Below are positions 42,313 through 51,013 of a DNA stretch of 60,781 nt, piece by piece. The position numbers and the translations under genes were made by a program. The DNA comes from Candidatus Eisenbergiella merdipullorum (GTDB taxonomy: Bacteria; Bacillota; Clostridia; Lachnospirales; Lachnospiraceae): positions 1 through 60,781 of the forward strand of contig DWYY01000132.1 of NCBI GenBank assembly GCA_019118445.1. The letters are read 5' to 3'. How positions within the stretch are numbered: the first letter of the stretch is position 1; every line of letters starts with the position of its first letter. The notes under the pieces were generated by a model. That model ran no database searches. It was not told where the DNA came from and saw only the letters and a program-made list of their open reading frames with translations.

Positions 42313-42885
42313 CTAAACGATGATTTCTTGTTCTGTCACAATGAGATCCGGCCGTATGTCCGTCACATCCTGCGGCAGGTCTTCCATCACCTGGCAGGAA
42401 AAACAGAGCGCGATCTTTTCTACGCTGTTTTCTCCCAGGGTCTGCAGGAAGCGGTCGTAGTAGCCTCCCCCATACCCGAGCCTGCCTCGTTTCCTGTCAA
42501 AAGCGGTGCCCGGCATGATGATGAGATCATGAGGTCCCGGCCTGTATTTTTGCATTTCCTTTGCGGGCGGCTCCCATATCCCATGAAAACCAGGTTCCAG
42601 CTCGTCCGTGCTCCTGATCCGGTAAAAAGACATCCTCCCCGCCTCTTCCACCCTGGGGCAGTATACCTGCTTCCCCTCGGAAAGGGCCGTCCTGATCAGT
42701 CCCCATGTGGGCGCCTCATCTCCTAAGGAGACATATGTGAGAAGGCGCGCCGCGCTCCGGTACTGGGGAAGGGAGCAAAGGGTGCAAAGAATCTGTTTTC
42801 CGGCAAACTCCCTTTCTTCTCCGGAAAGCCCGCTGCGGCGTCTTACCGCCCGCTGGCGCAGCTTCCTTTTCTCTTCACTGAGCAT
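42313..42885 (-). CDS. 5-formyltetrahydrofolate cyclo-ligase
   Basis: A 190-residue enzyme that uses ATP to turn 5-formyl-THF into 5,10-methenyl-THF. The signature [14 protein letters not shown] and the early [12 protein letters not shown] basic segment are present, with [10 protein letters not shown] between. I chose the ATG at 42885, after AAAGG, overlapping the DUF896 gene by 11 bases. It ties folate salvage to a proline-synthesis unit; fhs and folD lie 14 kb away. Confidence 0.94.
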   Translation of the reverse strand: MLSEEKRKLRQRAVRRRSGLSGEEREFAGKQILCTLCSLPQYRSAARLLTYVSLGDEAPTWGLIRTALSEGKQVYCPRVEEAGRMSFYRIRSTDELEPGFHGIWEPPAKEMQKYRPGPHDLIIMPGTAFDRKRGRLGYGGGYYDRFLQTLGENSVEKIALCFSCQVMEDLPQDVTDIRPDLIVTEQEIIV

Positions 42886-43120
42886 GACCGGAACCTTTTG
42901 AGGCGTGCTCTTTCCCCAGATTGGTGATTGAGCCGTCCTCGTTCTGGATATTGATATTGTTAAGCTGGGCGCGCAGATTTGCCTTGACGCTGTTGACATA
43001 ATCCAGACGCAGAGATGCCTGTTCCTCCTTCTCTGCCGCGCTAAGCCCTTCTTTTTTGGACTTATGGTACAGCTCATTGATGCGCTTTATCTTTTCGTCC
43101 ATGGAGATATGCTTTTTCAT
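42875..43120 (-). CDS. DUF896 protein, YnzC family
   Basis: An 81-residue helical protein of the DUF896 (UPF0291) family, recognised by KIKRINELYHKSKKEGLSAAEKEEQ and LRLDYVNSVKANLRAQL. B. subtilis YnzC belongs here; the function is not established. ATG at 43120 after an AAGGAA tract. It lies between proB and the cyclo-ligase. Confidence 0.9.
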   Translation of the reverse strand: MKKHISMDEKIKRINELYHKSKKEGLSAAEKEEQASLRLDYVNSVKANLRAQLNNINIQNEDGSITNLGKEHASKGSGHAQ

Positions 43121-43149
43121 TCTTTTCTTTTCCTTCCTGCCGTTTTCGG

Positions 43150-44007
43150 TCACTGGTTCAGCTTCGCCACAAAGCCGGGAAGGTCGAAATCCTCATCCCT
43201 GTGGGAGACAAACAGCGTCCCCAGATTTTCGCCTTCTATCAGCCTGTGGATGATCCGAACGTCACGGCTGTTGGCGATCACCATATCAGCGCCCGACCTG
43301 GTCGCGATCCTAGCAGCCGTCAGCTTCGTGTTCATTCCTCCTGTCCCCACGCTGCTTCCGGTGCTTCCCTTTCCCATGTTCATATGGGATTCATTCAGCT
43401 CCTCCACCAGATCCACGAAACGGGCATCCGGGTTTTTCCTGGGATCGTCCGTATACAGGCCGTCAATATCGGAAAGCAGGATGAGAAGATCCGCGTCGAT
43501 CAGGGCTGCAACGATGGCAGAGAGCGTATCATTGTCCAGCTCCAGCTCATAGGTGGCGACGGTATCGTTTTCATTGACCACAGGGATGACTCCCATTTTT
43601 AGAAGCTGGGTGAAAGTATTGTGCGCATTATAACGGTTCAGATTATCCACGACCGTATTTTTCGTCAAAAGGATCTGCGCTGTCACCTGGTTATATTCTG
43701 AAAAAATGCGCTCATAGGTCATCATCAGCCTCGCCTGCCCGATCGCGGCGCAGGCCTGCTTCATCGCGATGCGGTTCTGGCTGAAATCCTCATCGGTCAG
43801 ATGCATTGCCTTTCTTCCCTGAGCGATGGCTCCTGAGGTGACGAGCACCACATCCTTTCCCTGGTTTCTCAGATTGCACAGCTCCCTGACCAGTACCTCC
43901 AGTTTGATATAGTCAAGCTCTCCGGTCTGCGCATGCTGCAGGGAGGAAGAGCCGATCTTAACGACGATCCTCTGTTTCTCTTTCAGTTTATTCCGATACT
44001 GTCCCAT
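43150..44007 (-). CDS. proB: Glutamate 5-kinase ProB, short form without PUA domain
   Basis: First proline-synthesis enzyme. The amino-acid kinase domain has VVKIGSSSL, VLVTSGAIAQG, PVVNENDTVA and LLSDIDGLYTDDPR. At 285 residues it ends after the kinase domain and lacks the C-terminal PUA domain found in E. coli ProB (367 residues). Short forms are known and may differ in proline feedback. The ATG at 44007 has GGAGG five bases upstream and overlaps the previous gene by 20 bases. Confidence 0.95.
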   Translation of the reverse strand: MGQYRNKLKEKQRIVVKIGSSSLQHAQTGELDYIKLEVLVRELCNLRNQGKDVVLVTSGAIAQGRKAMHLTDEDFSQNRIAMKQACAAIGQARLMMTYERIFSEYNQVTAQILLTKNTVVDNLNRYNAHNTFTQLLKMGVIPVVNENDTVATYELELDNDTLSAIVAALIDADLLILLSDIDGLYTDDPRKNPDARFVDLVEELNESHMNMGKGSTGSSVGTGGMNTKLTAARIATRSGADMVIANSRDVRIIHRLIEGENLGTLFVSHRDEDFDLPGFVAKLNQ

Positions 44008-45649
44008 CGTTTCCTCCGCTTGTCTCATACCGTGCGGCGAGGACCTCCGCGATCCTCATGCCGTCCATAGCCGCTGATGTGATCCCCCCCGCGTATCCAG
44101 CTCCCTCTCCACAGGGATACAGACCGCGGATCTGTGACTGGAAGCTTTCATCCCTGGGGATGCGCACCGGAGAGGATGTCCTGCTCTCCACGCCGGAAAG
44201 GCAGACCGCATCATCCGCAAACCCCGGTATGATCCGGTCAAAGGCTTCCATCCCCTGAAGGAAGGCTCTCCTCACAGAAGGCGGGAGAATGTCCCGCAGG
44301 TCGGCAAACTGCCATGCCCCCTTGATGGCAGGAGAGAAATCCTCTGGCACAAAACGTTCCTTTTTCTCCCGTCCGGCATCCCGGGATCCCCCTTGTCCGG
44401 CTTCCTGCGCATAATCTGCATACCTCTGTACGGGAACAGCCCCGCCCGCCGCGCGGAAGGCCTTTTCTTCCAGCTTCCGCTGAAAAGCGATCCCGGAAAG
44501 CGGACCTTCCGCCCCATAGTCCTCCGGCGTGACGGAAACGACGATCGCGCTGTTCGCGTTTTTCCCATCCCTGCCGCTGTAACTCATCCCGTTGACCGCC
44601 AGCCGCCCCTCTTCGCTCGAGGCATTGACCACATAGCCGCCCGGACACATGCAGAAGGAGTACACTCCTCTCCCCTCCGCAGTCTTCGCGGTGAGCTTAT
44701 AGGAAGCGGGGGGAAGATGCTTAGGGTTTTTGTCCGCATACTGGGAAAGATTGATCAGCTCCTGCGGATGCTCCACCCGAAATCCCACCGCAAAGGCCTT
44801 CGCCTCCATGGGGATACCTTTTTCATGGAGCATAAAAAAGGTATCTCTCGCGCTGTGGCCGATGGCGAGCACAACGACATCAGTCTCTATCCGCTCCCCG
44901 TTCTCACAGCACACCCCGCATACCCTGCCGTCCTGGAGCAGAAGGTCTGTCACCTTCGTACCGAAACGCACTTCCCCGCCCCAGGAAAGGATCTTTTTTC
45001 TCATATTTTTCACCACGCGGGAAAGGACATCCGTACCCACATGTGGCCTGCTCTCATACCGGATCGACTCCGGCGCGCCGTTTTCAACAAAGATCCTTAA
45101 AACCTCACCGTTCCTACCGTCCCTGTCCTTCACCAGGGTGTTCAGCTTGCCGTCGGAAAAGGTTCCCGCGCCTCCTTCTCCGAACTGGACGTTGGAATCC
45201 GGGCAAAGGACTCCCTTTTCCCAGAATTCCTGAACTCTTTTTGTCCGGCTTTCCACATCTTCCCCGCGTTCCAGAAGCAGCGGCCGGTATCCGGCCTGCG
45301 AAAGCAGATATCCGCAGAACAGTCCTGCCGGTCCCGTCCCTACGATCACCGGGCGGCCATGCAGGATTTCCCTTCCGGAGCCGGGAAAATGATATCGGTT
45401 CTCCGGCGCGGCTCCCACATCCGGGTCGTGGCATTTTGCCAGAAGCTGCTTTTCTTTCCTGCCTGCAAGCCGGACATTAACCGTATAGATCAACCGGACA
45501 TCAGGCTTTTTCCTGGCGTCTATGGACTGGCGTACCACCCCCAGGTATGCGATCTCTTCCGGCGGGACATGCAGGGCCTTTGCCGCTTTTTCCTTCAGTT
45601 CCCGGGCGGTATGGCCCGGTCTGAGCTTTAACTGTCTGATCTGTATCAT
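43988..45649 (-). CDS. NAD(P)/FAD-dependent oxidoreductase of unknown substrate
   Basis: A 553-residue flavoprotein. An N-terminal domain of about 100 residues (RQLKLRPGHTARELKEKAAKAL) precedes the FAD-binding motif VIVGTGPAGLFCGYLLSQAG; FGEGGAGTFSDGKLNT and YPCGEGAGYAGGITSAAMDG are hallmarks of a widespread uncharacterised FAD family in anaerobes. ATG at 45649 after GGAAG. It is first in the unit that continues with proB. The reaction is unknown. Confidence 0.85.
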   Translation of the reverse strand: MIQIRQLKLRPGHTARELKEKAAKALHVPPEEIAYLGVVRQSIDARKKPDVRLIYTVNVRLAGRKEKQLLAKCHDPDVGAAPENRYHFPGSGREILHGRPVIVGTGPAGLFCGYLLSQAGYRPLLLERGEDVESRTKRVQEFWEKGVLCPDSNVQFGEGGAGTFSDGKLNTLVKDRDGRNGEVLRIFVENGAPESIRYESRPHVGTDVLSRVVKNMRKKILSWGGEVRFGTKVTDLLLQDGRVCGVCCENGERIETDVVVLAIGHSARDTFFMLHEKGIPMEAKAFAVGFRVEHPQELINLSQYADKNPKHLPPASYKLTAKTAEGRGVYSFCMCPGGYVVNASSEEGRLAVNGMSYSGRDGKNANSAIVVSVTPEDYGAEGPLSGIAFQRKLEEKAFRAAGGAVPVQRYADYAQEAGQGGSRDAGREKKERFVPEDFSPAIKGAWQFADLRDILPPSVRRAFLQGMEAFDRIIPGFADDAVCLSGVESRTSSPVRIPRDESFQSQIRGLYPCGEGAGYAGGITSAAMDGMRIAEVLAARYETSGGNDGTVSE

Positions 45650-45699
45650 CTTTTTCTTCCGTCTTTCCCTCTGCCGCAGGGCATAAGCTTAATGAATAG

Positions 45700-45728
45700 A
45701 GTATAGCGCAATCCCTTCCCGGGGACAA
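45700..45728 (-). promoter_or_regulatory. Predicted promoter of the FAD-proB-proA-pepT-miaB unit
   Basis: On the minus strand TTGTCC (45723-45728) and TATACT (45700-45705) are separated by 17 bases, about 50 bases before the ATG at 45649. Confidence 0.6.
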
Positions 45729-45734
45729 GCCTTT

Positions 45735-46997
45735 TTATCCGCGTCCAGCAAGAAATCCGGACGTCCAGGCCCACTGCAGGTTGTAGCCGCCGCACCTGCC
45801 GTCCACATCCAAAAGCTCTCCGGCAAAGAACAGGCCCGGATGCTTTTTGGACTCCATCTGATCCGTCACCTCGTCAAGCGGAACGCCGCCCGCACAGACC
45901 TGCGCGCTGCCAAAGGGATTTGCCGCTTTCACCCAGACGGAAAAGGAACGAAGGTCGTCAAAGACCTGCCTGGCCGCTTTTTCATTGTATTTTCCCAGAA
46001 GCTCTCCAGGCTTCAGGCCATTTTTTTTCAAAAGCACAAGAATGATCTTCTTGTTCACCAGCCCGCAGAAAAGAACCTCCATCGAACGTCCTCTGCAGGC
46101 TGCTATCTTCCGTTCCGTCATCTTTCGATACTCCTCCGGACAGCTCAGGAAGGAAGGCAGAAAATCAATCTGCGCGCCCACCCGCATTCTCCGCGCAAGC
46201 GCGCATGACGCATACCGGCTGAGCTGGAAAACGGGGATGCCGGATATGCCGTAATCTGTCAGCTGCAGCTCCCCCTCCTCCACATAGCTGCGGCGGCTTC
46301 CCCGCTTTCCCTCCGCTCCCACAAGGAGCCGGATGGAGGCGGCGCACCGCACGCCTGCAAGACCTTTCCAGAAGTCTCCCTCACAGCGCAGGGCGGTGAG
46401 CGCCGGCTGTGGGCGGATGACGGTATGGCCCAGAAAAGAAGCGAAGCCGTAGCCGTCCATTCCTTCCCCCGCCTTTTCTCCGGCCGGGGAACCGCAGGAG
46501 AGGATCAGGCGATCAAAATATAGGCATCCCCTGTCGGTATGTACGAGATACCCTTTCTTTTTCTGCGGTTCGATCCTGCTGATCCGGCATTCCGTGAGAA
46601 CGCGGACGTTCATGCGTTCCAGTTCAAAGCGCAGAGTATCCAGGACTGTGGACGCCTGTCCGGAAAGGGGATAGATATAGCCATTTTTCGACGTGGTGAG
46701 CATTCCCATCTCCGAAAACAGCGCCAGCGTATCTAAAGGGGCAAAGCGGGAAAAAATCTTTTTCAGCCTTTCCGCTGGCGCACCGTGATAATATTCTCCG
46801 ATTTTTTCCATGGAAAAAGACAGGTTGGTCAGATTGCACTTTCCGTTCCCTGTCACCAGAATTTTTTTCCCGATCCGATCCTTTTTTTCCAGAATGACGA
46901 CCTCATCGCAGACGCCGTCTCTCCTTCCCGCGGCAGCGACCGCTGCCATCAGGCCTGAAGCCCCTCCGCCGATAATGCCGGTTTTTCTTTTGTTCAT
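45735..46997 (-). CDS. HI0933/YhiN-family flavoprotein
   Basis: A 420-residue NAD(P)/FAD-dependent oxidoreductase with IIGGGASGLMAAVAAAG at the start and a closing FFAGELLDVDGRCGGYNLQWAWTSG, the signatures of the HI0933-like (BaiN/aminoacetone oxidase) family. Biochemical roles vary and most members are uncharacterised; some have been linked to bile-acid reduction in Lachnospiraceae, but that cannot be read from this sequence. ATG at 46997 after AGGA. Confidence 0.9.
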   Translation of the reverse strand: MNKRKTGIIGGGASGLMAAVAAAGRRDGVCDEVVILEKKDRIGKKILVTGNGKCNLTNLSFSMEKIGEYYHGAPAERLKKIFSRFAPLDTLALFSEMGMLTTSKNGYIYPLSGQASTVLDTLRFELERMNVRVLTECRISRIEPQKKKGYLVHTDRGCLYFDRLILSCGSPAGEKAGEGMDGYGFASFLGHTVIRPQPALTALRCEGDFWKGLAGVRCAASIRLLVGAEGKRGSRRSYVEEGELQLTDYGISGIPVFQLSRYASCALARRMRVGAQIDFLPSFLSCPEEYRKMTERKIAACRGRSMEVLFCGLVNKKIILVLLKKNGLKPGELLGKYNEKAARQVFDDLRSFSVWVKAANPFGSAQVCAGGVPLDEVTDQMESKKHPGLFFAGELLDVDGRCGGYNLQWAWTSGFLAGRG

Positions 46998-47035
46998 TTT
47001 TTCATCCTGCCTTCCTGATGGGCCACGCTTGTTCC

Positions 47036-47668
47036 TCAGCTGGAATAGGATTCCAGAAAATCATAAAGCTCCGCCTCACTGCCTATATATTTAAAATTCA
47101 GAAGCTCTTTCGCGAGCTCATCGGAAAGGCTCTGGACCGGAATCCCTGTTGACATGAACCGGGTCTTTTTATCGGCTTCATAAACGACAACATAGTTGTT
47201 CTCCACCCCGAGATAAAATTCTTCCGGACGCGTACTGCTTTCATAATTTTTCCGGACCACCACTTCTTCCGTGGAAAACCGTTCCACATACAGCGACAGA
47301 AATCCCCTGTTCTGATCCTCCAGCGAAGGGGAAGCCTCATAGCTTTCCATTGCGTCCAGGAATTGTTCCCGGTTCATGCCGATATACTGCTCCGGCAGGG
47401 GTTCCTCTTCTTCCGTCCGGCTGGAATCCGTGAGGTCAAATCGTTCCACAACATACCGGGTGTCCGCAGTTATCACCTGTTCCTGCCCTCCGGCAGCCTG
47501 TACTGGTCCGCTGTCTTTTGCCTCCTGTACCGTCTCCGTCTCTTCCTGCTGCCTAGGCTGTCGATTGGGATAAAAAAACTCCTGCACCTCAAGCCCCGCA
47601 AGAAGGCCGATAGCGAGCATACATGCCGGATAAATGAAATAAATGCTGATTTTCTTCCAAAGACGCAT
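47036..47668 (-). CDS. BofC-like exported membrane protein
   Basis: A 210-residue protein with one N-terminal membrane segment (about 7-27), a low-complexity acidic stretch (about 35-90) and a C-terminal domain whose ENNYVVVYEADKKTRFMSTG and FKYIGSEAELYDFLESYSS resemble the C-terminal domain of BofC (bypass of forespore C). BofC modulates SpoIVB signalling during sporulation. The assignment is by pattern memory and is tentative. AGGAGG stands six bases before the ATG at 47668. It lies between a flippase and a flavoprotein. Confidence 0.6.
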   Translation of the reverse strand: MRLWKKISIYFIYPACMLAIGLLAGLEVQEFFYPNRQPRQQEETETVQEAKDSGPVQAAGGQEQVITADTRYVVERFDLTDSSRTEEEEPLPEQYIGMNREQFLDAMESYEASPSLEDQNRGFLSLYVERFSTEEVVVRKNYESSTRPEEFYLGVENNYVVVYEADKKTRFMSTGIPVQSLSDELAKELLNFKYIGSEAELYDFLESYSS

Positions 47669-47756
47669 CAGAAACCTCCTGCTCCTTCGTTTCTTTATCA
47701 TCAAAAGTATCAGCATTATTTTGGCTGTTTATTCAAAAAAACGTTCTCTCCGTCTT

Positions 47757-49409
47757 TTAGAGAAACCGGAACAGCTTTCCGACTGCGATCAGCACCCCGC
47801 CTCCCGGCACGCTTTTCAGCTCTCTCTGCGTCACACCGTGCAGAGAAAGCATCAGAAGGACATATAGGATCAGCCCCGCTGCAAAACAGAGCAGGCACAG
47901 GGCTCCCACGCTCATCGCCGCTGCAAGGAAACGGTTCATCAGATAAACGACGAGCCCCATGACCGCGCTGGAAAGGACGGGAATCCCGATCATCCTCCCC
48001 CAGTCCCCCTTCCAGGAAAGAGTGCGGCACACACAGACCAACCCTATGACCACGAAGATGGCGTAAAGGGCGGTCACCGCATAAACCACCCCTTCGATTC
48101 CCAGTCCAAGGCCGTGGAGCAGGAAATAAAGAAGGACGACATGCAGGATGAGGGAAATGGCCGCGCTCCCAAACAACTGCCTTTCCTGTTCCAATCCCTG
48201 CAGGATACAGGAAATCCCACAAGCCACAGACTGAAGGACAATGGCCGCGCTCCCAATCCTGAGAAGCCCCGCGGCCGTTTCCATGTCTCCCGCCGTAAAA
48301 AGAGCAGGAATAAGATGCTCCGCAGTAATGGCAAAATATACGGCACACGGCAGAGAAACAGACAGGGAAAGCTTTATCATGAGGAACGCCTTTTCCTTTG
48401 CCCGTCCCATATTCATCCCCGCCCTGGATACCGAAAGGGCAGGTATCAAGCTGGTGCAGACCGCCGTTGCCAGCATGGCCGGGATTCCCGACAAAATCCT
48501 GTATTTTCCGGTATAGATCCCCCATTCCGTGACGGCAGCAGTGCCGGAAGGCATGATCTGAAGGAACAGGACCTGATCCAGGATATAGCTGCCCTGCATG
48601 GCAAAGCCGGCCAGGATGACAGGAAGAGCGGCTGCGGCGATCTGACGGCCGATACGGCGGTATCCTTCCGTCCCCTTCCCCATGTCCTTTCTTTCCCTTT
48701 TCCGGAAGCTTCCCTGAAAAAGGAAATAGAGTACGGCGAGAAGCAGCAGGGCGAGCAGGCTTCCCAGCAGAAAAGCCAGCGCCGCGCCGGCAGCTCCAAA
48801 CGCCTGCTCATACTCCGGCCGAAACAGGAGCGCTCCAATCTTCTTCCCATATCCGCCCATTCCGGCAACGAACACATACATGAGAAGAAGTCCGGCAAGC
48901 TCCTCGGCCAATCTGGAAAACGCCGTGGGAACCATGCTCCCCATTCCCTGAAAGTAGCCGCGAAGCGCACCCAGAAGAGAAGTGATAAAAACGGCGGGCG
49001 CCATGCAGCGGATCACCACCGCCGCAGTCCTGGTCTGAAATAGTCCCTCCGAGAGAGCCCCTGCGGACAGCAGCATGGCAAATGATCCCGCGATTCCCAG
49101 CACCGCCGTATAAAGCAGGGCAGCTCTCCAGACCCTGCGTGTGTTCCGGTACTGTCCTTTTACGCATCTGGCCGACGTCATTCTCGTCACGACCACTTGC
49201 ATGGCATAGCCGCAGAGCAGAAAGAAAAACAGGTAGGTATCATATGCCATACCGATATAGGCGTTGCCGTTATCCCCGACCCGGTTGGTCAGCGGAATTC
49301 TTTTATAGACGGCCAGTGCGCCCGCCAGCATGGCGAGCGCGGTAAGAAAGCCGTTCCCTCTGTGTCCTGATCTTCTGTTCTGTCTGATTTCTCTCGTATT
49401 CCCTCTCAT
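47757..49409 (-). CDS. MOP-superfamily flippase (MurJ/SpoVB-like)
   Basis: A 550-residue membrane protein with about 14 helices. GNAYIGMAYDTYLFFFLLCGYAMQVVVTRMTS near the start and GALRGYFQGMGSMVPTAFSRLAEE are typical of the SpoVB/MurJ/polysaccharide-flippase family in Bacillota. It probably moves lipid-linked glycan precursors across the membrane. Which lipid, and whether it acts in growth or spore cortex, cannot be told. I chose the ATG at 49409; the longer frame overlaps ybeY. Confidence 0.88.
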   Translation of the reverse strand: MRGNTREIRQNRRSGHRGNGFLTALAMLAGALAVYKRIPLTNRVGDNGNAYIGMAYDTYLFFFLLCGYAMQVVVTRMTSARCVKGQYRNTRRVWRAALLYTAVLGIAGSFAMLLSAGALSEGLFQTRTAAVVIRCMAPAVFITSLLGALRGYFQGMGSMVPTAFSRLAEELAGLLLMYVFVAGMGGYGKKIGALLFRPEYEQAFGAAGAALAFLLGSLLALLLLAVLYFLFQGSFRKRERKDMGKGTEGYRRIGRQIAAAALPVILAGFAMQGSYILDQVLFLQIMPSGTAAVTEWGIYTGKYRILSGIPAMLATAVCTSLIPALSVSRAGMNMGRAKEKAFLMIKLSLSVSLPCAVYFAITAEHLIPALFTAGDMETAAGLLRIGSAAIVLQSVACGISCILQGLEQERQLFGSAAISLILHVVLLYFLLHGLGLGIEGVVYAVTALYAIFVVIGLVCVCRTLSWKGDWGRMIGIPVLSSAVMGLVVYLMNRFLAAAMSVGALCLLCFAAGLILYVLLMLSLHGVTQRELKSVPGGGVLIAVGKLFRFL

Positions 49410-49447
49410 GTATGCTTCTTTCCCGGTGCCTATGGCACTCACACTGC

Positions 49448-49957
49448 TCAATCCCTGATCTGTCTTGTAATATTCAGCCCATCCAGGATCTTGTCCTGTT
49501 TTTCTTCCATCACGGCCGCTTCTCCCGGCTCCATATGGTCATAGCCGCACAGATGCAGCATGCTGTGCGCCACAAGAAAAGCAAACTCCCGTTTCTGACT
49601 GTGGCCGTATGCCTCCGCCTGCTGCCTGACGCGGTCACAGGAAATGATGATGTCCCCCAGGATCAGTTCCCCGCTGTCTGGCTGAAAGCAATCCGCCTCC
49701 GCTTCTTCCGCAGCGGAGAAATCCGCTGGGCGCTCAAAGGGAACGTTGGGAAAAGAAAGCACGTCCGTCGCGCTGTCGATCCCTCTGTATTCCCTGTTGT
49801 AAACCCGGATCCCCTCATCATCCGTGATCAACACATTGATCTCCGTTTCATAGGGACAGTCCTCCTCGTTAAGGACCGCCTCCGCCACGTGTGACGCCAC
49901 ATCCAGCGGATCAAAAGGAAATTCATTATGGATCTCATTTTCCACAAAAACTGTCAT
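49448..49957 (-). CDS. ybeY: Endoribonuclease YbeY
   Basis: A zinc-dependent RNase needed for 16S rRNA maturation and ribosome quality control. The metal motif is HSMLHLCGYDH, preceded by LGDIIISCDRVRQQAEAYGH. 169 residues. The ATG overlaps the phoH stop by four bases, the usual phoH-ybeY arrangement. Confidence 0.97.
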   Translation of the reverse strand: MTVFVENEIHNEFPFDPLDVASHVAEAVLNEEDCPYETEINVLITDDEGIRVYNREYRGIDSATDVLSFPNVPFERPADFSAAEEAEADCFQPDSGELILGDIIISCDRVRQQAEAYGHSQKREFAFLVAHSMLHLCGYDHMEPGEAAVMEEKQDKILDGLNITRQIRD

Positions 49958-50994
49958 CTGCTGTTTCTCCCCTGCCGTCTCCTTGCCGTAAACCGCATCC
50001 TTTCCTCCGCTTTCTGCCTGTCCGGACCGGTCACAGCCTCTCTTCTTTCATAATTCTCATACGCCTTTACGATCTTCTGTACTAGAGGATGTCTTACCAC
50101 ATCCCTGCTGGTCAGGCTGCAGAAGGCGATGCCCTCTATCTTCTGCAGCACCTTCACCGCCACATCGAGGCCGGAACGGGTTCCTGGCATCAGATCTTTC
50201 TGGGAAGCATCTCCCGTGATGATCACCTTGGAACCGAAACCGATCCTGGTCAAAAACATTTTCATCTGTGCGGGCGTGGTATTCTGCGCCTCGTCCAGGA
50301 TGATGTAGGCATTGTCCAGCGTGCGCCCGCGCATATAGGCTAGCGGCGCTACCTCGATCAAACCTTTTTCCATATTTTTAGCGAAGCTTTCCGCTCCCAT
50401 GATCTGATAGAGCGCGTCATACAGAGGCCGCAGATATGGGTCCACCTTGCTCTGCAGATCTCCGGGAAGAAAGCCCAGCTTCTCTCCTGCTTCGATGGCG
50501 GGACGGGTCAGGATGATCCGCTCTACCTCATTATTCTTGAACGCCGTGATCGCCATTGCCATCGCCAGATAGGTTTTTCCCGTTCCCGCAGGCCCCATGC
50601 CAAACACGATCATATTTTTCCTTATGGCATCCACATACTGCTTCTGCCCCAACGTCTTGGGCTTGATGGGTTTTCCGCTCACGGTGTGACAGATCAGATC
50701 GCCGTCGATTTCCAAAAGCGCGTCCGTATTGTCTTCCATACTCATCTCGATCGCATATTCCACATTCTGTTCCTGGATGTGGTTTCCCCTTTCCGACAGC
50801 TCCTGCAGCCTTTCCAGCACGTCGGCGGCCTGCTCTACATGCCGCTTCAGGCCGCGTATCCGGACGATACCGTTCCGGTCAACGATCGTGACCTGCAGGA
50901 TCTTTTCGATTCTTTTCAAATGTTTATCATAATCACCGAACACATTCAGGGTATGGGCTGCGTCCAGCTCGATCTGTTTTTCAAACTGTTCCAT
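49954..50994 (-). CDS. phoH: PhoH-family ATPase
   Basis: A 346-residue PhoH/PhoL-type protein: an N-terminal KH-like RNA-binding region (about 15-75) and a P-loop ATPase with GMGPAGTGKTYLAMA and ILDEAQNTTPAQMKMFLTRIG. These proteins are linked to RNA metabolism and work beside YbeY. I chose the ATG at 50994 after GGGAG; the longer frame reads into yqfD. Confidence 0.93.
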   Translation of the reverse strand: MEQFEKQIELDAAHTLNVFGDYDKHLKRIEKILQVTIVDRNGIVRIRGLKRHVEQAADVLERLQELSERGNHIQEQNVEYAIEMSMEDNTDALLEIDGDLICHTVSGKPIKPKTLGQKQYVDAIRKNMIVFGMGPAGTGKTYLAMAMAITAFKNNEVERIILTRPAIEAGEKLGFLPGDLQSKVDPYLRPLYDALYQIMGAESFAKNMEKGLIEVAPLAYMRGRTLDNAYIILDEAQNTTPAQMKMFLTRIGFGSKVIITGDASQKDLMPGTRSGLDVAVKVLQKIEGIAFCSLTSRDVVRHPLVQKIVKAYENYERREAVTGPDRQKAEERMRFTARRRQGRNSR

Positions 50995-51013
50995 GGATTG
51001 ACTGCTCCCGTCT

